In this document: positions 25,201 to 33,534 of the stretch, piece after piece
Numbering within the stretch: position 1 is the stretch's first letter
Layout of the letters: every line of letters begins with the position of its first letter
DNA from: CAVQOB01 sp963714325
GTDB taxonomy: Bacteria; Pseudomonadota; Alphaproteobacteria; Rhizobiales; Hyphomicrobiaceae
Direction of reading: 5' to 3'
Assembly (NCBI GenBank): GCA_963714325.1
Contig: CAVQOB010000007.1
Location: forward strand, 62,001 to 126,000
DNA length: 64,000 nt
Position numbers and translations under genes: made by a program
Notes under the pieces: model-generated
What the model saw: only the letters and a program-made list of their open reading frames with translations
Database searches by the model: none
Told to the model about the DNA's origin: nothing

Positions 25201-26775
25201 ATGCAGCGATCAATAATGTTGTTTTCGGCCTTGTCGGTCCTGTCACTGGCAACGCCGAGCCTCGCCCAAGCCCCCAAGAACGGCGGCACGTTGACCTATG
25301 CGGTGACAGGGGAAGCGCCGACCTATGATTGCCATGCGACGACGACGTTCGCGGCGATGCATGTGCTGGCCCCGCACTATTCACTCTTGATCAAAGTCGA
25401 TCAGGACAAGTACCCGGCGGTCAAAGGCGATGCGGCCCAGAGTTGGACCATCTCGCCCGATGGCAAGAGCTACACGTTCAAGCTGCATCCCAACATTCTC
25501 TTCCACGACGGCAGCAAGCTGACCTCGCGCGACGTTAAAGCGACCTATGATCGTCTGCGCAAACCTCCACAGGGCGTGCTGTCGGTGCGGCAAGCGGCGT
25601 TCGAGGACATCACATCGATCGACACGCCAGATCCAGCAACCGTTGTCTTTAATCTGAAGCAACCCGATCCGCTGTTTTTCGATACGCTCTCGATCCCGTT
25701 CAACTGCCTCTACAGCGCCGATCTACTGAACAAGGATTCGCGCGGCCCGGAGAAAACGATCCTCGGCTCGGGCCCCTTCGTCTTCGTCGAACACGTCAAC
25801 GGGGCGCACTGGATCGGCAAAAAATTCGACAAATACTTCCTCGCCGGAAAGCCTCACCTCGACGGCTTCAAGGCGTTTTTCATCAAGTCGTCGGCGCTTG
25901 CGACGGCGCTGAAGGGCGGGCAGGTCATGGCCGAGTTCCGCACCGTCACGCCGCCCGAGCGCGATCAACTGAAGGAAGCCATGGGCGACAAAATCGTCTT
26001 CCAGGAAACGCCGTGGCTGTGCCGTCTCGATCTTTTCTTCAACGCGAAAGAGAAGCCATTCGATGACGCGCGCGTGCGGCGCGCCTTGCAGATCGCCATC
26101 GATCGTTGGGGCGGGTCGGCGCCACTGTCGAGAATCGCGAGCATCAAAGCGATCGGTGGCCCGCTGCGGCCGGGGGCCGAGGATGCGCTGGCACCTGAGG
26201 AACTCGAAAAACTGCAGGGCTTTGGCCGCAACATCGAGGCGTCGCGTGCGGAAGCAAAGAAGCTACTGGCCGAGGCGGGCGTCGCTGATTTGAAGGTGAA
26301 GCTGCTCAACCGCAATATCAATATGCCATTCACGCCCACCGGCATCTTCGTCGTCGATCAATGGCGCCGCATTGGAGTCACCGCCGAACATGTGCAGCTC
26401 GACGTCAGCCAGCAGAAGAAGAATTTGAATTCCGGCGATTATCAAACGGCCATCGACGCTTTCTGCGCCGACAGCGATGATCCGCGCCAGCCGTTGCTAC
26501 AGTATCTGTCAAAATCGCGATCAGCCCGCAACGTCGCCGGCAACGAAGCGCCCGACGTCGACAAACTCTACGACGAATACAAGGCGTCGAACGACATGGC
26601 GAAGCGCAAGTCCCTCGTCGCCGACATGCAAAAATCCATCGTCGCATCAGGCTATTCCGTGCCGATCATCTGGTACAGCCGTATTGTCGCGCACGCGCCA
26701 GTGCTCAAAGGCTGGAAAGCGATCCCGACGCATCTCGCCAACCAGGACCTCACCGACGTGTGGCTGGATCAGTAG
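25201..26775 (+). CDS. ABC transporter substrate-binding protein, family 5 (peptide/nickel type)
   Basis: The 524-residue protein has a Sec signal peptide (LFSALSVLSLATPSLAQA). It then shows the SBP_bac_5 fold, including LTYAVTGEAPTYDCHA near the start and AAQSWTISPDGKSYTFKLHPN, the usual family signature near residue 90. Such proteins capture oligopeptides, sugars or other small ligands in the periplasm and hand them to a DppBCDF-type permease. No permease or ATPase genes adjoin it, so it is an orphan binding protein or serves a transporter elsewhere. It is divergent from groES. The next gene downstream is a convergent VapC toxin. Confidence 0.88.
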   Translation: MQRSIMLFSALSVLSLATPSLAQAPKNGGTLTYAVTGEAPTYDCHATTTFAAMHVLAPHYSLLIKVDQDKYPAVKGDAAQSWTISPDGKSYTFKLHPNILFHDGSKLTSRDVKATYDRLRKPPQGVLSVRQAAFEDITSIDTPDPATVVFNLKQPDPLFFDTLSIPFNCLYSADLLNKDSRGPEKTILGSGPFVFVEHVNGAHWIGKKFDKYFLAGKPHLDGFKAFFIKSSALATALKGGQVMAEFRTVTPPERDQLKEAMGDKIVFQETPWLCRLDLFFNAKEKPFDDARVRRALQIAIDRWGGSAPLSRIASIKAIGGPLRPGAEDALAPEELEKLQGFGRNIEASRAEAKKLLAEAGVADLKVKLLNRNINMPFTPTGIFVVDQWRRIGVTAEHVQLDVSQQKKNLNSGDYQTAIDAFCADSDDPRQPLLQYLSKSRSARNVAGNEAPDVDKLYDEYKASNDMAKRKSLVADMQKSIVASGYSVPIIWYSRIVAHAPVLKGWKAIPTHLANQDLTDVWLDQ

Positions 26776-26802
26776 ATCGCGAACAAACCGTGCGCGGTCG
26801 GA

Positions 26803-27231
26803 TCATGCGCGCGGTTTGCTCGATTTGATGCCGTCAAAGCGGGAGAAGTCGTGGTCGAACGTGATCCATTCGCATCCCAATTCGATCGTCAATGCTGCAA
26901 ACCAAGCATCGGTGATGCCGGGGCCACGCATTTTGGTTTGGCGGCAAAGCGTTTCGAAAATCGACCAATGCCGTTCGCCTGGCTCGATGAGTTGGCAATG
27001 TGGCTGGTCCATGAGGTCTCGACAAAACCCAAAGGCATCGGCGAGTTCGCTGGGCTGCTTGAATATACGGGCGTTTGTGGTCACACGGATGACAGCGCTG
27101 AGTGCCAGCCGCGATAGGCCGAACGGCGTTTCCGAGGTGATCACCTTGGCGAGCCATAGCCGGCACAGGTCATGGAGCGGCGCATCCGGGCGGAAGGCAT
27201 AAATCAGGACATTGACATCCGGCAAGATCAT
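26803..27231 (-). CDS. vapC: Type II toxin VapC, PIN domain
   Basis: The 142-residue PIN-domain protein begins MILPDVNVLIYAFRPD, with the first catalytic aspartate at residue 5. Later acidic residues lie in GPGITDAWFAAL and in WITFDHDFSRF. VapC proteins are magnesium-dependent RNases that usually cut tRNA or rRNA loops. The common PIN glutamate near residue 40 is not obvious, as in several VapC subgroups. Its start codon overlaps the vapB stop by four bases (ATGA), which couples translation to the antitoxin. The RNA target cannot be predicted. Confidence 0.88.
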   Translation of the reverse strand: MILPDVNVLIYAFRPDAPLHDLCRLWLAKVITSETPFGLSRLALSAVIRVTTNARIFKQPSELADAFGFCRDLMDQPHCQLIEPGERHWSIFETLCRQTKMRGPGITDAWFAALTIELGCEWITFDHDFSRFDGIKSSKPRA

Positions 27232-27497
27232 CGCCGCCGCTCGGAGCGATGCAGACTCGCCCGTTCCTCCTCGACGTCGACGTCGGATATCCGATCCCAG
27301 TCGGCGCCGGCAACAAGCCCACCGGAGGCTTGACTGACGCGGGGCATGACCGGTTTTTTTCTGCCCGAGTCCTGCCGACCATCAAGAACGGCGCGCAATC
27401 CTGCTTCGATCAGCGCCGTCAACGTGCAGCCGCGCTCGACGGCCTTTTTCTTCGCCCGTCGCAGGAGTTCTTCATGCAGTCTGACCGTGGTTCGCAT
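27228..27497 (-). CDS. vapB: Type II antitoxin VapB-like, ribbon-helix-helix
   Basis: The 89-residue protein begins MRTTVRLHEELLRRAKKKAV, a ribbon-helix-helix DNA-binding segment with the strand TTVRL and two helices, then ERGCTLTALIEAGLRAVL. The C-terminal half is polar and flexible, which is the toxin-binding part in this class. A longer frame begins at a TTG at 27533, but that part is the promoter -35 region, so the ATG at 27497 is chosen. The -10 box ends only seven bases before this ATG and no Shine-Dalgarno is present. The operator-like palindrome over the -35 suggests autorepression. Confidence 0.87.
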   Translation of the reverse strand: MRTTVRLHEELLRRAKKKAVERGCTLTALIEAGLRAVLDGRQDSGRKKPVMPRVSQASGGLVAGADWDRISDVDVEEERASLHRSERRR

Positions 27498-27504
27498 AGC
27501 ATGA

Positions 27505-27533
27505 AATATACGGGCGAGACATAAATATGTCAA
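27505..27533 (-). promoter_or_regulatory. vapBC promoter with overlapping palindrome
   Basis: On the minus strand TTGACA, 17 bases, then TATATT form a near-consensus sigma-70 promoter. The palindrome GACATAAATATGTC (27518-27531, plus strand) overlaps the -35 and fits a ribbon-helix-helix operator. Transcription should start at or within a base or two of the vapB ATG. Confidence 0.7.
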
Positions 27534-27637
27534 GATGACTGTGAGCCCGATGACTGTGAGCCTGAGTGATCAACGCCATGGGGTGTTTCAACTGCAGCCC
27601 AAGCCTGATCGAAGTCGGCTTCGCGCCAAACAATAAA

Positions 27638-27659
27638 TGCGGCACTTGGCGGTGCCGCA
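27638..27659 (-). terminator. Intrinsic terminator after phaA
   Basis: An 8-bp stem (TGCGGCAC with GTGCCGCA) with a 6-base loop lies about 96 bases after the phaA stop. On the minus strand it is followed by TTTATTGTTT. Confidence 0.75.
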
Positions 27660-27755
27660 CTATTTTCTGGCCCTTCGGGTGCTCACACTATGCTGGTCGC
27701 GCAGCCTTTCCGAAGACGGCTGAACCCTTTTCAGGCTATGCTTCAGCAACCGCGC

Positions 27756-28943
27756 TCAATCCCGCTGCACGCACATGGCGACTCCCATGCCGCCGCCGAT
27801 GCAGAGGGTGGCGAGGCCTTTCTTGGCATTGCGGCGCTTCATTTCATAAAGCAGCGTCGTCAAAACGCGCGCGCCCGACGCGCCGATCGGATGGCCGATG
27901 GCGATCGCGCCGCCATTGACGTTGACCTTGGACGTGTCCCAACCGAGGCCCTTGTTGACGGCACAGGCTTGCGCCGCGAAGGCTTCGTTGGCCTCGATCA
28001 GGTCGAGGTCTTTCACCGTCCACCCGGCCTTCTCCAACGCCATCTTGGACGCGGGGATCGGACCAGTTCCCATGATCGACGGATCAACGCCGACATTGGC
28101 CCAGGAGACGATGCGCGCCAAGGGCGTGATGCCGCGGCGCTTGGCTTCGGCGAGTGTCATCAGCACGACAGCGGCGGCGCCATCATTGATACCCGACGCA
28201 TTGGCCGCAGTGACGGACCCTTCCTTGGGATCAAACGCCGGGCGAAGTTTCGCGATGCCATCCAGCGTCACGCCATCCTTGATGTACTCGTCGTCCGAGA
28301 CGATCGTATCGCCTTTGCGGGTCTTGATCGTGACCGGGGCGATTTCATCCTTGAAGCGGCCGGCCTTGCGGGCGGCTTCGGCTTTGTTCTGCGAGGCCAC
28401 GGCGAACGTATCCTGCTCGGCGCGGGTGATCTGGAATTGCTTGGCGACGTTCTCGGCCGTCGTGCCCATGTGGTAGCCGTTGAAGGCATCCCAAAGCCCA
28501 TCCTTGATCATGGTGTCGATCAGCTTGGCGTCGCCCATCTTGGTGCCGTCGCGCAGATGCATGACATGCGGCGCCTGGCTCATGCTCTCCTGCCCGCCGG
28601 CGACGACGATCGAGGCGCCATCGAGGATCTGTTGAGCGCCGAGGGCGACGGCGCGCAGACCGGAGCCGCAGAGCTGATTCATGCCCCAGGCCGGCGCCGC
28701 GACGGGAATGCCGGCGTTGATGGAGGCCTGGCGGGCTGGGTTCTGCCCGGCGCCCGCATCGAGGACCTGCCCCAGGATAACCTCGGAAACATCGGCCGGA
28801 TCAACATTAGCGCGCTTCAAAGCCGCCTGGATGGCGACCTTGCCGAGTTCGTGTGCCGGCAGGCTTGCCAGCGCTCCGTTAAAGGAGCCAACGGGCGTGC
28901 GGGCGGCAGAAGCAATGACGATCGTGTTGGCGTCGGTGCTCAT
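27756..28943 (-). CDS. phaA: Acetyl-CoA C-acetyltransferase (beta-ketothiolase)
   Basis: This 395-residue thiolase condenses two acetyl-CoA to acetoacetyl-CoA, the first step of polyhydroxybutyrate synthesis, or runs in reverse in acetoacetate use. The acyl-accepting cysteine is Cys92 in NQLCGSGLRAV. The catalytic histidine is near residue 351 in AIGHPIGASGAR, and the second cysteine near 381 is in LCIGGGMG. Full length and motifs are standard. It lies divergent from phaR, which supports a role in polymer metabolism. However, the reductase gene phaB, which usually follows phaA, is absent, and a VapBC module with its own promoter lies downstream. An AtoB role is therefore possible too. Confidence 0.93.
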   Translation of the reverse strand: MSTDANTIVIASAARTPVGSFNGALASLPAHELGKVAIQAALKRANVDPADVSEVILGQVLDAGAGQNPARQASINAGIPVAAPAWGMNQLCGSGLRAVALGAQQILDGASIVVAGGQESMSQAPHVMHLRDGTKMGDAKLIDTMIKDGLWDAFNGYHMGTTAENVAKQFQITRAEQDTFAVASQNKAEAARKAGRFKDEIAPVTIKTRKGDTIVSDDEYIKDGVTLDGIAKLRPAFDPKEGSVTAANASGINDGAAAVVLMTLAEAKRRGITPLARIVSWANVGVDPSIMGTGPIPASKMALEKAGWTVKDLDLIEANEAFAAQACAVNKGLGWDTSKVNVNGGAIAIGHPIGASGARVLTTLLYEMKRRNAKKGLATLCIGGGMGVAMCVQRD

Positions 28944-29203
28944 CTCAAATGATCCTCAGGGGTTAACAGAATGATGGCTGAATTCGGCAGTTGTGGCTGC
29001 ATGGAGAGACAGAGATCGCATGATGCCGGCACGATAGCAGCATGTTATTCGCAGATGCAAATACGGCTTTCTGACATGTATCCGCGCCTGAACCAGCGGA
29101 TTTGTTCAGCAAATCCACGATTGCAGGTGCGAAGGCCGCTAGGGCATGCTAACTTTTTGGGCAGTGCAACACGCGCTCGCGAGCGCATTCGAGGTCCAGC
29201 GTC

Positions 29204-29869
29204 ATGCTCGACAAGGCCGAAAAATCCGCTGATAAGCCCGCTGACAAACCTGGCGACAAAAAGGAGCCGGTTGTCATCAAGAAGTATGCCAATCGCCGCC
29301 TCTATAACACGGAGACGAGCACCTACGTAACGCTCGATGATTTGGCGGCGATGGTCAAATCCGAGCGCGATTTCATCGTCTACGACGCCAAGAGTGGCGA
29401 CGACCTGACGCACGCGGTCTTGACGCAGATCATCGTCGAGCAGGAAAGCCGCATGGGTGGCGGACAGACCATGCTGCCGATCCCCTTCCTGCAGCAGTTG
29501 ATCCGCTTCTACGGCGGCAGCATGCAGAAGATGGTGCCGAGCTATCTGCAAGTATCACTCGCGTCCTTCGCCAAGGAACAGGAGCGCTTCACCAAGCAAT
29601 TCTCGACGACGTTCACGCCAGCCGGCGCGTTCGAAGTGTTCCAGGATCAGGCGCGCAGGAATGTTGCCCTGTTCGAGCAGGCCATGAGCATGTTCGTGCC
29701 GTTCGGTGGAGTCGCCAAAATGCCTGGGATGCCAGGCGCTGCCCTTCAAGGCGAGACGCAAGCGCCACCCCAACCGACGCCCGTTCGCAACGAAGACCTT
29801 GCTGAGATGAAAGCACAGATGGCTGCCATGCAGGCGATGATCGAGAAACTTTCCCGCGACCGCACCTGA
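29204..29869 (+). CDS. phaR: Polyhydroxyalkanoate synthesis regulator PhaR
   Basis: PhaR binds DNA and PHB granules and represses phasin and its own gene until polymer forms. After a lysine/aspartate-rich N-terminal tail the conserved DNA-binding domain follows: VIKKYANRRLYNTETSTYVT, then LDDLAAMVKSERDFIVYDAKSGDDLTHAVLTQII. A PHB-accumulation domain follows (about residues 75-150), and the C-terminus is alanine/proline/glutamine-rich and ends in a short helix. At 221 residues the length is normal. GAGG lies upstream of the ATG. It is divergent from phaA across 260 bases, where its operator would be expected; I could not pick one site with confidence. Confidence 0.95.
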   Translation: MLDKAEKSADKPADKPGDKKEPVVIKKYANRRLYNTETSTYVTLDDLAAMVKSERDFIVYDAKSGDDLTHAVLTQIIVEQESRMGGGQTMLPIPFLQQLIRFYGGSMQKMVPSYLQVSLASFAKEQERFTKQFSTTFTPAGAFEVFQDQARRNVALFEQAMSMFVPFGGVAKMPGMPGAALQGETQAPPQPTPVRNEDLAEMKAQMAAMQAMIEKLSRDRT

Positions 29870-29999
29870 ATGCGAACGTGCCCAGCTGACATGCAATAAC
29901 GTCGGGACGCCACGCGAGCCATCTGGCCTCGCGCAGCCAATTGCGCCACACTCACCTCGCATCGCTGGCTCCAACGCGGGCAAGACAGGGAGGCGGACA

Positions 30000-31265
30000 G
30001 TGACGGCGGACCGGTCGCAGGTTTTCAAGGATGAGCGCAAGGCTGCATTCCTCAATCGCGAGGGTGCCGACAAACCGCTAAAGAGCCCGATCCCCAAAGC
30101 GACGCTGATGGCCGCGCGCGCATACCGCAAGCGCCGCATGGTCGCGAAGGTGCGCGAACACGATTGCGCGGCGCTGCTGCTCTACGATCCCGTCAATATC
30201 CGCTACGCGCTCGATGTGTCGAACATGCAGGTGTGGATGATGCACAATGCCTCACACTACGCCGTGATCTGTGGTGACGGTCACGCCATCGCCTTCGAAT
30301 ACGGGAAATCAGAGCATCTCGCGCACGGCATCGAAACCATCGACGAGGTGCGCACCGCCAAGAGCTGGTTCTACTTTTCCTCTGGCAATCATTTGGCAAC
30401 GCGCGTCGACGCCTGGGCCGACGAGATCGCCGATATCGTGCGCCAACGCGGCGGCGGCAACATGCGGCTGGCGGTAGACAAGATGGAGCCGCTCGGTGTC
30501 GACGCGCTGCGCCAACGCGGTATCACGCTGGTCGAAGGACAGGAATTGACCGAGCACGCACGCAAGATCAAGTCGGCGGAAGAAATCGACTTGATGCGAT
30601 GGACCATTCGTGTCTGCGAAGCCGGCATGGCGCGGATGTACGAGCATTCGTTGCCCGGCAAGACGGAGAACGAGATCTGGGCGGAGTTGCATTACGAGAA
30701 CATCCGCTCGGGCGGCGAATGGATCGAGACACGGCTGTTGGCGGCAGGACAACGCACCAATCCGTGGTTCCAGGAGTGCTCGGATCATGTCTGCCAGATG
30801 GGCGACGTCCTCGCCTTCGACACGGATATGGTCGGGCCCTACGGCTATTGCGCGGACCTCTCGCGCTCTTGGACCATCGGTCACGTGCCGATGACCGGGA
30901 CACAGCGGTCGCTCTATGCCGCAGCCCTCGATCAGATCAATCACAACTTGGCGCTTCTCAAACCCGGCGTCAGCTTCCGCGAATTCAACGAGACGTCCTG
31001 GCGCATCCCAGAGAGATACCAACCCTGCCGCTATTCCGTCGCACTGCACGGCGTCGGCATGGTCGATGAATGGCCTTCAATTCTAACCCACGTCGACTTC
31101 GGCGGGCGCGCCATGCAGGGTCACTTCGAGGCGGGGATGGTCGTCTGCGTTGAAGGCCTGATCGGCGAACAGGGCGGCCGGGAGTGCATCAAGCTCGAAA
31201 CGCAAGTGCTGATCACGCCGACCGGCGCCGAGCGCCTCGACACGTTCCCCTGGGAGCGGGTGTGA
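30000..31265 (+). CDS. M24 metallopeptidase-fold protein, DddP-like
   Basis: The 421-residue protein has the creatinase-like N-terminal domain and the pita-bread M24 domain. Metal ligands can be read in FDTDMVGPYGYCADLSRSW (three aspartates), LHGVGMVDEWP (histidine), VCVEGLIGE and IKLETQVLIT (glutamates). The stretch GGEWIETRLLAAGQRTNPWF and the tail KLETQVLITPTGAERL are, as I recall them, close to DddP, the iron-dependent M24-fold DMSP lyase of marine alphaproteobacteria. A DddP-like lyase or relative is therefore more likely than a Xaa-Pro peptidase, but not proven. GTG 30000 has AGGGAGG at good spacing. Two transporter genes follow on the same strand, the first after ten bases. Confidence 0.72.
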   Translation: MTADRSQVFKDERKAAFLNREGADKPLKSPIPKATLMAARAYRKRRMVAKVREHDCAALLLYDPVNIRYALDVSNMQVWMMHNASHYAVICGDGHAIAFEYGKSEHLAHGIETIDEVRTAKSWFYFSSGNHLATRVDAWADEIADIVRQRGGGNMRLAVDKMEPLGVDALRQRGITLVEGQELTEHARKIKSAEEIDLMRWTIRVCEAGMARMYEHSLPGKTENEIWAELHYENIRSGGEWIETRLLAAGQRTNPWFQECSDHVCQMGDVLAFDTDMVGPYGYCADLSRSWTIGHVPMTGTQRSLYAAALDQINHNLALLKPGVSFREFNETSWRIPERYQPCRYSVALHGVGMVDEWPSILTHVDFGGRAMQGHFEAGMVVCVEGLIGEQGGRECIKLETQVLITPTGAERLDTFPWERV

Positions 31266-31275
31266 GCAAGCACTC

Positions 31276-32469
31276 ATGATCCCGCAACGCCTCAAGGACC
31301 AATGGCGGACCGATCGAGCGCGCATATCCGTCATCGCCGCGCTGTTCGCCATGGTGGCTATCAATCAGATAGGCACCGGAATTCTGTTCGCGCTCATCCC
31401 CGTCAAGCTCGCAGCCGATGGGCATCCGGCATCGGCGGCCGGGATGATTTCGACGGCATTCTCAATCGGGTTCATAGCAGGATGCCTGATGGCGCCGCGG
31501 ATCATCGCAGCACTCGGCAGCAACCGCGCGCCGGTGGCACTCGCACTGTTCAATGCGACGCTGGCGATTTTGCACTGGATGTTTCCAGATCCATGGACTT
31601 GGGCTTTGCTGCGCGGTGTCGCGGGCTTGAGCACGGCAAGTTATTTCGTGCTCGTCGAAAGCTGGTTGGCGGAACAGTCGACGCAAAAAAGCCGCGGCTT
31701 AATTTTCGGCGTCTACATGGTCATGAACCGCGCGGCCTTCGCATTCGGGCAGATCCTGCTGGCGCTCGCCGATCCAGCCAATCTGACGTGGCTGTTCCTC
31801 GTTGCGGCGGTGGCCTATCTGCTCGCTCCGCTCGCGCGTCCCAGCGGCGCCCACGGACCGCCGGCGATGACGCCGCCTTCACTGCAGAGTTATTTCGATT
31901 TGCCCCGGCATGCGCCGGCCGCCGCCGCCGGCGCGCTGATGCATGGACTGGTTTTTACCGCCGGGCCGGGGTTGCTGCCGAAGTGGGGTGTCGATGTCGG
32001 CGTCAGCGTTGGCGTCATCGCCATGGCGCTGTTCGCGCTGCAAATGGGCGGGCTCATCCTGCAACTGCCGATCTCCTATGCCTCCGACAAGTTCGACCGG
32101 CGCACCATCATGGCATTCTCGGCGATTGTGACGGCGGCGGCGTCGCTGCTGATCTCGATAGTGGAGCCCGGCAAAGGTGTGCTGTGGTTTGCGGTGATCC
32201 TGGTTTTTGGTGGGTTCAGCTCGTCGCTCTACTCGCTAGCGGCGGCGCATGCCAACGACCTTGCCGGGCCGGAGCGGCGTGTGGCGTGGGTTTCGAGCCT
32301 GATGCTGATCTGGGGCACCGGCTCGGCCGTCGGGCCACTGGCCGCTTCGCTGCTGATGGATTGGCGGGGCAGCCAGACTCTGTGGACTTACTCAATGGCG
32401 GTTTCTCTGGCCGGAGCGCTGTTTCTGATCTGGCGCAAGGCGATCCGGCCGGCGCGACGCGGGCGCTAA
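31276..32469 (+). CDS. MFS transporter
   Basis: The 397-residue inner-membrane protein has about 12 hydrophobic helices. It shows the sugar/drug MFS layout, with a cytoplasmic loop between helices 2 and 3 (MAPRIIAALGSNR) and a second half starting near residue 205 after a short polar loop. The segment YFVLVESWLAEQSTQKSRG is typical of the YcaD-like MFS group. It begins ten bases after the DddP-like gene and is probably in its operon. The substrate is unknown; export or import of the compound handled by the upstream enzyme is an inference from position only. Confidence 0.85.
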   Translation: MIPQRLKDQWRTDRARISVIAALFAMVAINQIGTGILFALIPVKLAADGHPASAAGMISTAFSIGFIAGCLMAPRIIAALGSNRAPVALALFNATLAILHWMFPDPWTWALLRGVAGLSTASYFVLVESWLAEQSTQKSRGLIFGVYMVMNRAAFAFGQILLALADPANLTWLFLVAAVAYLLAPLARPSGAHGPPAMTPPSLQSYFDLPRHAPAAAAGALMHGLVFTAGPGLLPKWGVDVGVSVGVIAMALFALQMGGLILQLPISYASDKFDRRTIMAFSAIVTAAASLLISIVEPGKGVLWFAVILVFGGFSSSLYSLAAAHANDLAGPERRVAWVSSLMLIWGTGSAVGPLAASLLMDWRGSQTLWTYSMAVSLAGALFLIWRKAIRPARRGR

Positions 32470-32567
32470 CCGGCCAGTCCAGGAGCCTGACAATGTGATT
32501 GTCGAGGCCGATAAGCGCGGCATCGGATTGTCTTGCTGGCATCGGTACGGTCAGCTATCCCCGTCGC

Positions 32568-33485
32568 ATGACCCGGATCCGTGCCGACCTGTTGATCTCC
32601 TTTGCCGCCGTGATCTGGGGCGTGGCGTTCGTATTTCAGAAAACGGCGATGGACCATATGGGTCCATTCCTGTTCATCGCCGCGCGGGCGATCGTCGCCG
32701 CCCTCATCCTGGCGCCACTCGCAATGCTGGCGGAGCGCTCGATGCAGCGCACGACAGGCAGCTTTGCCGAACTGGCGCGGTTGGCCTGCCTTGGCGGATT
32801 GCTGTTCTTCCTCGGTGCGGCAGCCCAGCAGGCAGGACTTGAGACGGCGACCGTCACCAACACCGGATTTCTCACCGGCCTTTATGTAGTTTTCACGCCG
32901 CTCGTCGCCTGGTTCATCAACCGGACGGCGCCGACGGTCGTGGTCTGGCCAGCGATCGCCGCATCATTCGTTGGCGCGTGGTTACTCGGCGGCGGATCAA
33001 TTGGCGCATTTTCACGCGGCGATGGATTGGTCGCATTGGGCTCGATCTTCTGGGCGGCGCACGTCGTCGCGACCGGGCGCGCCTCGGCCTATGGCAACGC
33101 GACACTGTTTACTGCGCTGCAGTTCACGATAGTCGCCCTGCTGGCACTCATCTGTGCATTCGTATTTGAGACCGTCTCGATCGCCCAGATGCGGGCCGCT
33201 TGGATCGAAATTGCCTTTGTCGGCGTACTGTCGAGCGCGCTGACGTTCACATTATTGACGATCGCCATGCGGCATACGCCACCGGCCGAAGCGGCGATCA
33301 TTGCCAGCTTCGAGATGGTCATTGCGGCCATCGCCGGGTATCTGATGCTTGGCGAGCGGTTGGGCCTGCTCGGCATCATCGGTGGGGCACTCATGTTACT
33401 GGCCTGCGTCATCGTTCAGCTCGGGCCGGTCTTGGAACATTTTGCGCTGGCGTGGACGCCGGTTCGCCGAACAAAATCCGACTGA
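32568..33485 (+). CDS. DMT superfamily transporter, EamA type
   Basis: The 305-residue membrane protein has ten hydrophobic segments in two EamA repeats, beginning MTRIRADLLISFAAVIWGVAF. The second repeat starts near GDGLVALGSIFWAAHVVATG. Members export amino acids or other metabolites. A longer frame opens at 32499, but the ATG at 32568 gives the usual N-terminus, with a short basic stretch before helix 1. It follows the MFS gene by 98 bases on the same strand. The substrate is not known. Confidence 0.85.
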   Translation: MTRIRADLLISFAAVIWGVAFVFQKTAMDHMGPFLFIAARAIVAALILAPLAMLAERSMQRTTGSFAELARLACLGGLLFFLGAAAQQAGLETATVTNTGFLTGLYVVFTPLVAWFINRTAPTVVVWPAIAASFVGAWLLGGGSIGAFSRGDGLVALGSIFWAAHVVATGRASAYGNATLFTALQFTIVALLALICAFVFETVSIAQMRAAWIEIAFVGVLSSALTFTLLTIAMRHTPPAEAAIIASFEMVIAAIAGYLMLGERLGLLGIIGGALMLLACVIVQLGPVLEHFALAWTPVRRTKSD

Positions 33486-33534
33486 CCAGGCAAGCTGGCG
33501 CCACGCCACCAAATTGCAAAAAAAGTGCGCGCCC

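Noticed and set aside
27690..28952. Long plus-strand open frame over phaA (420 codons)
   Set aside because: The minus strand encodes a full thiolase with all catalytic residues; the plus-strand product is unlike any protein I know.
28944..29203. A specific PhaR operator between phaA and phaR
   Set aside because: Several GCAG/TGCA words occur, but no dyad stands out enough to name as the site.
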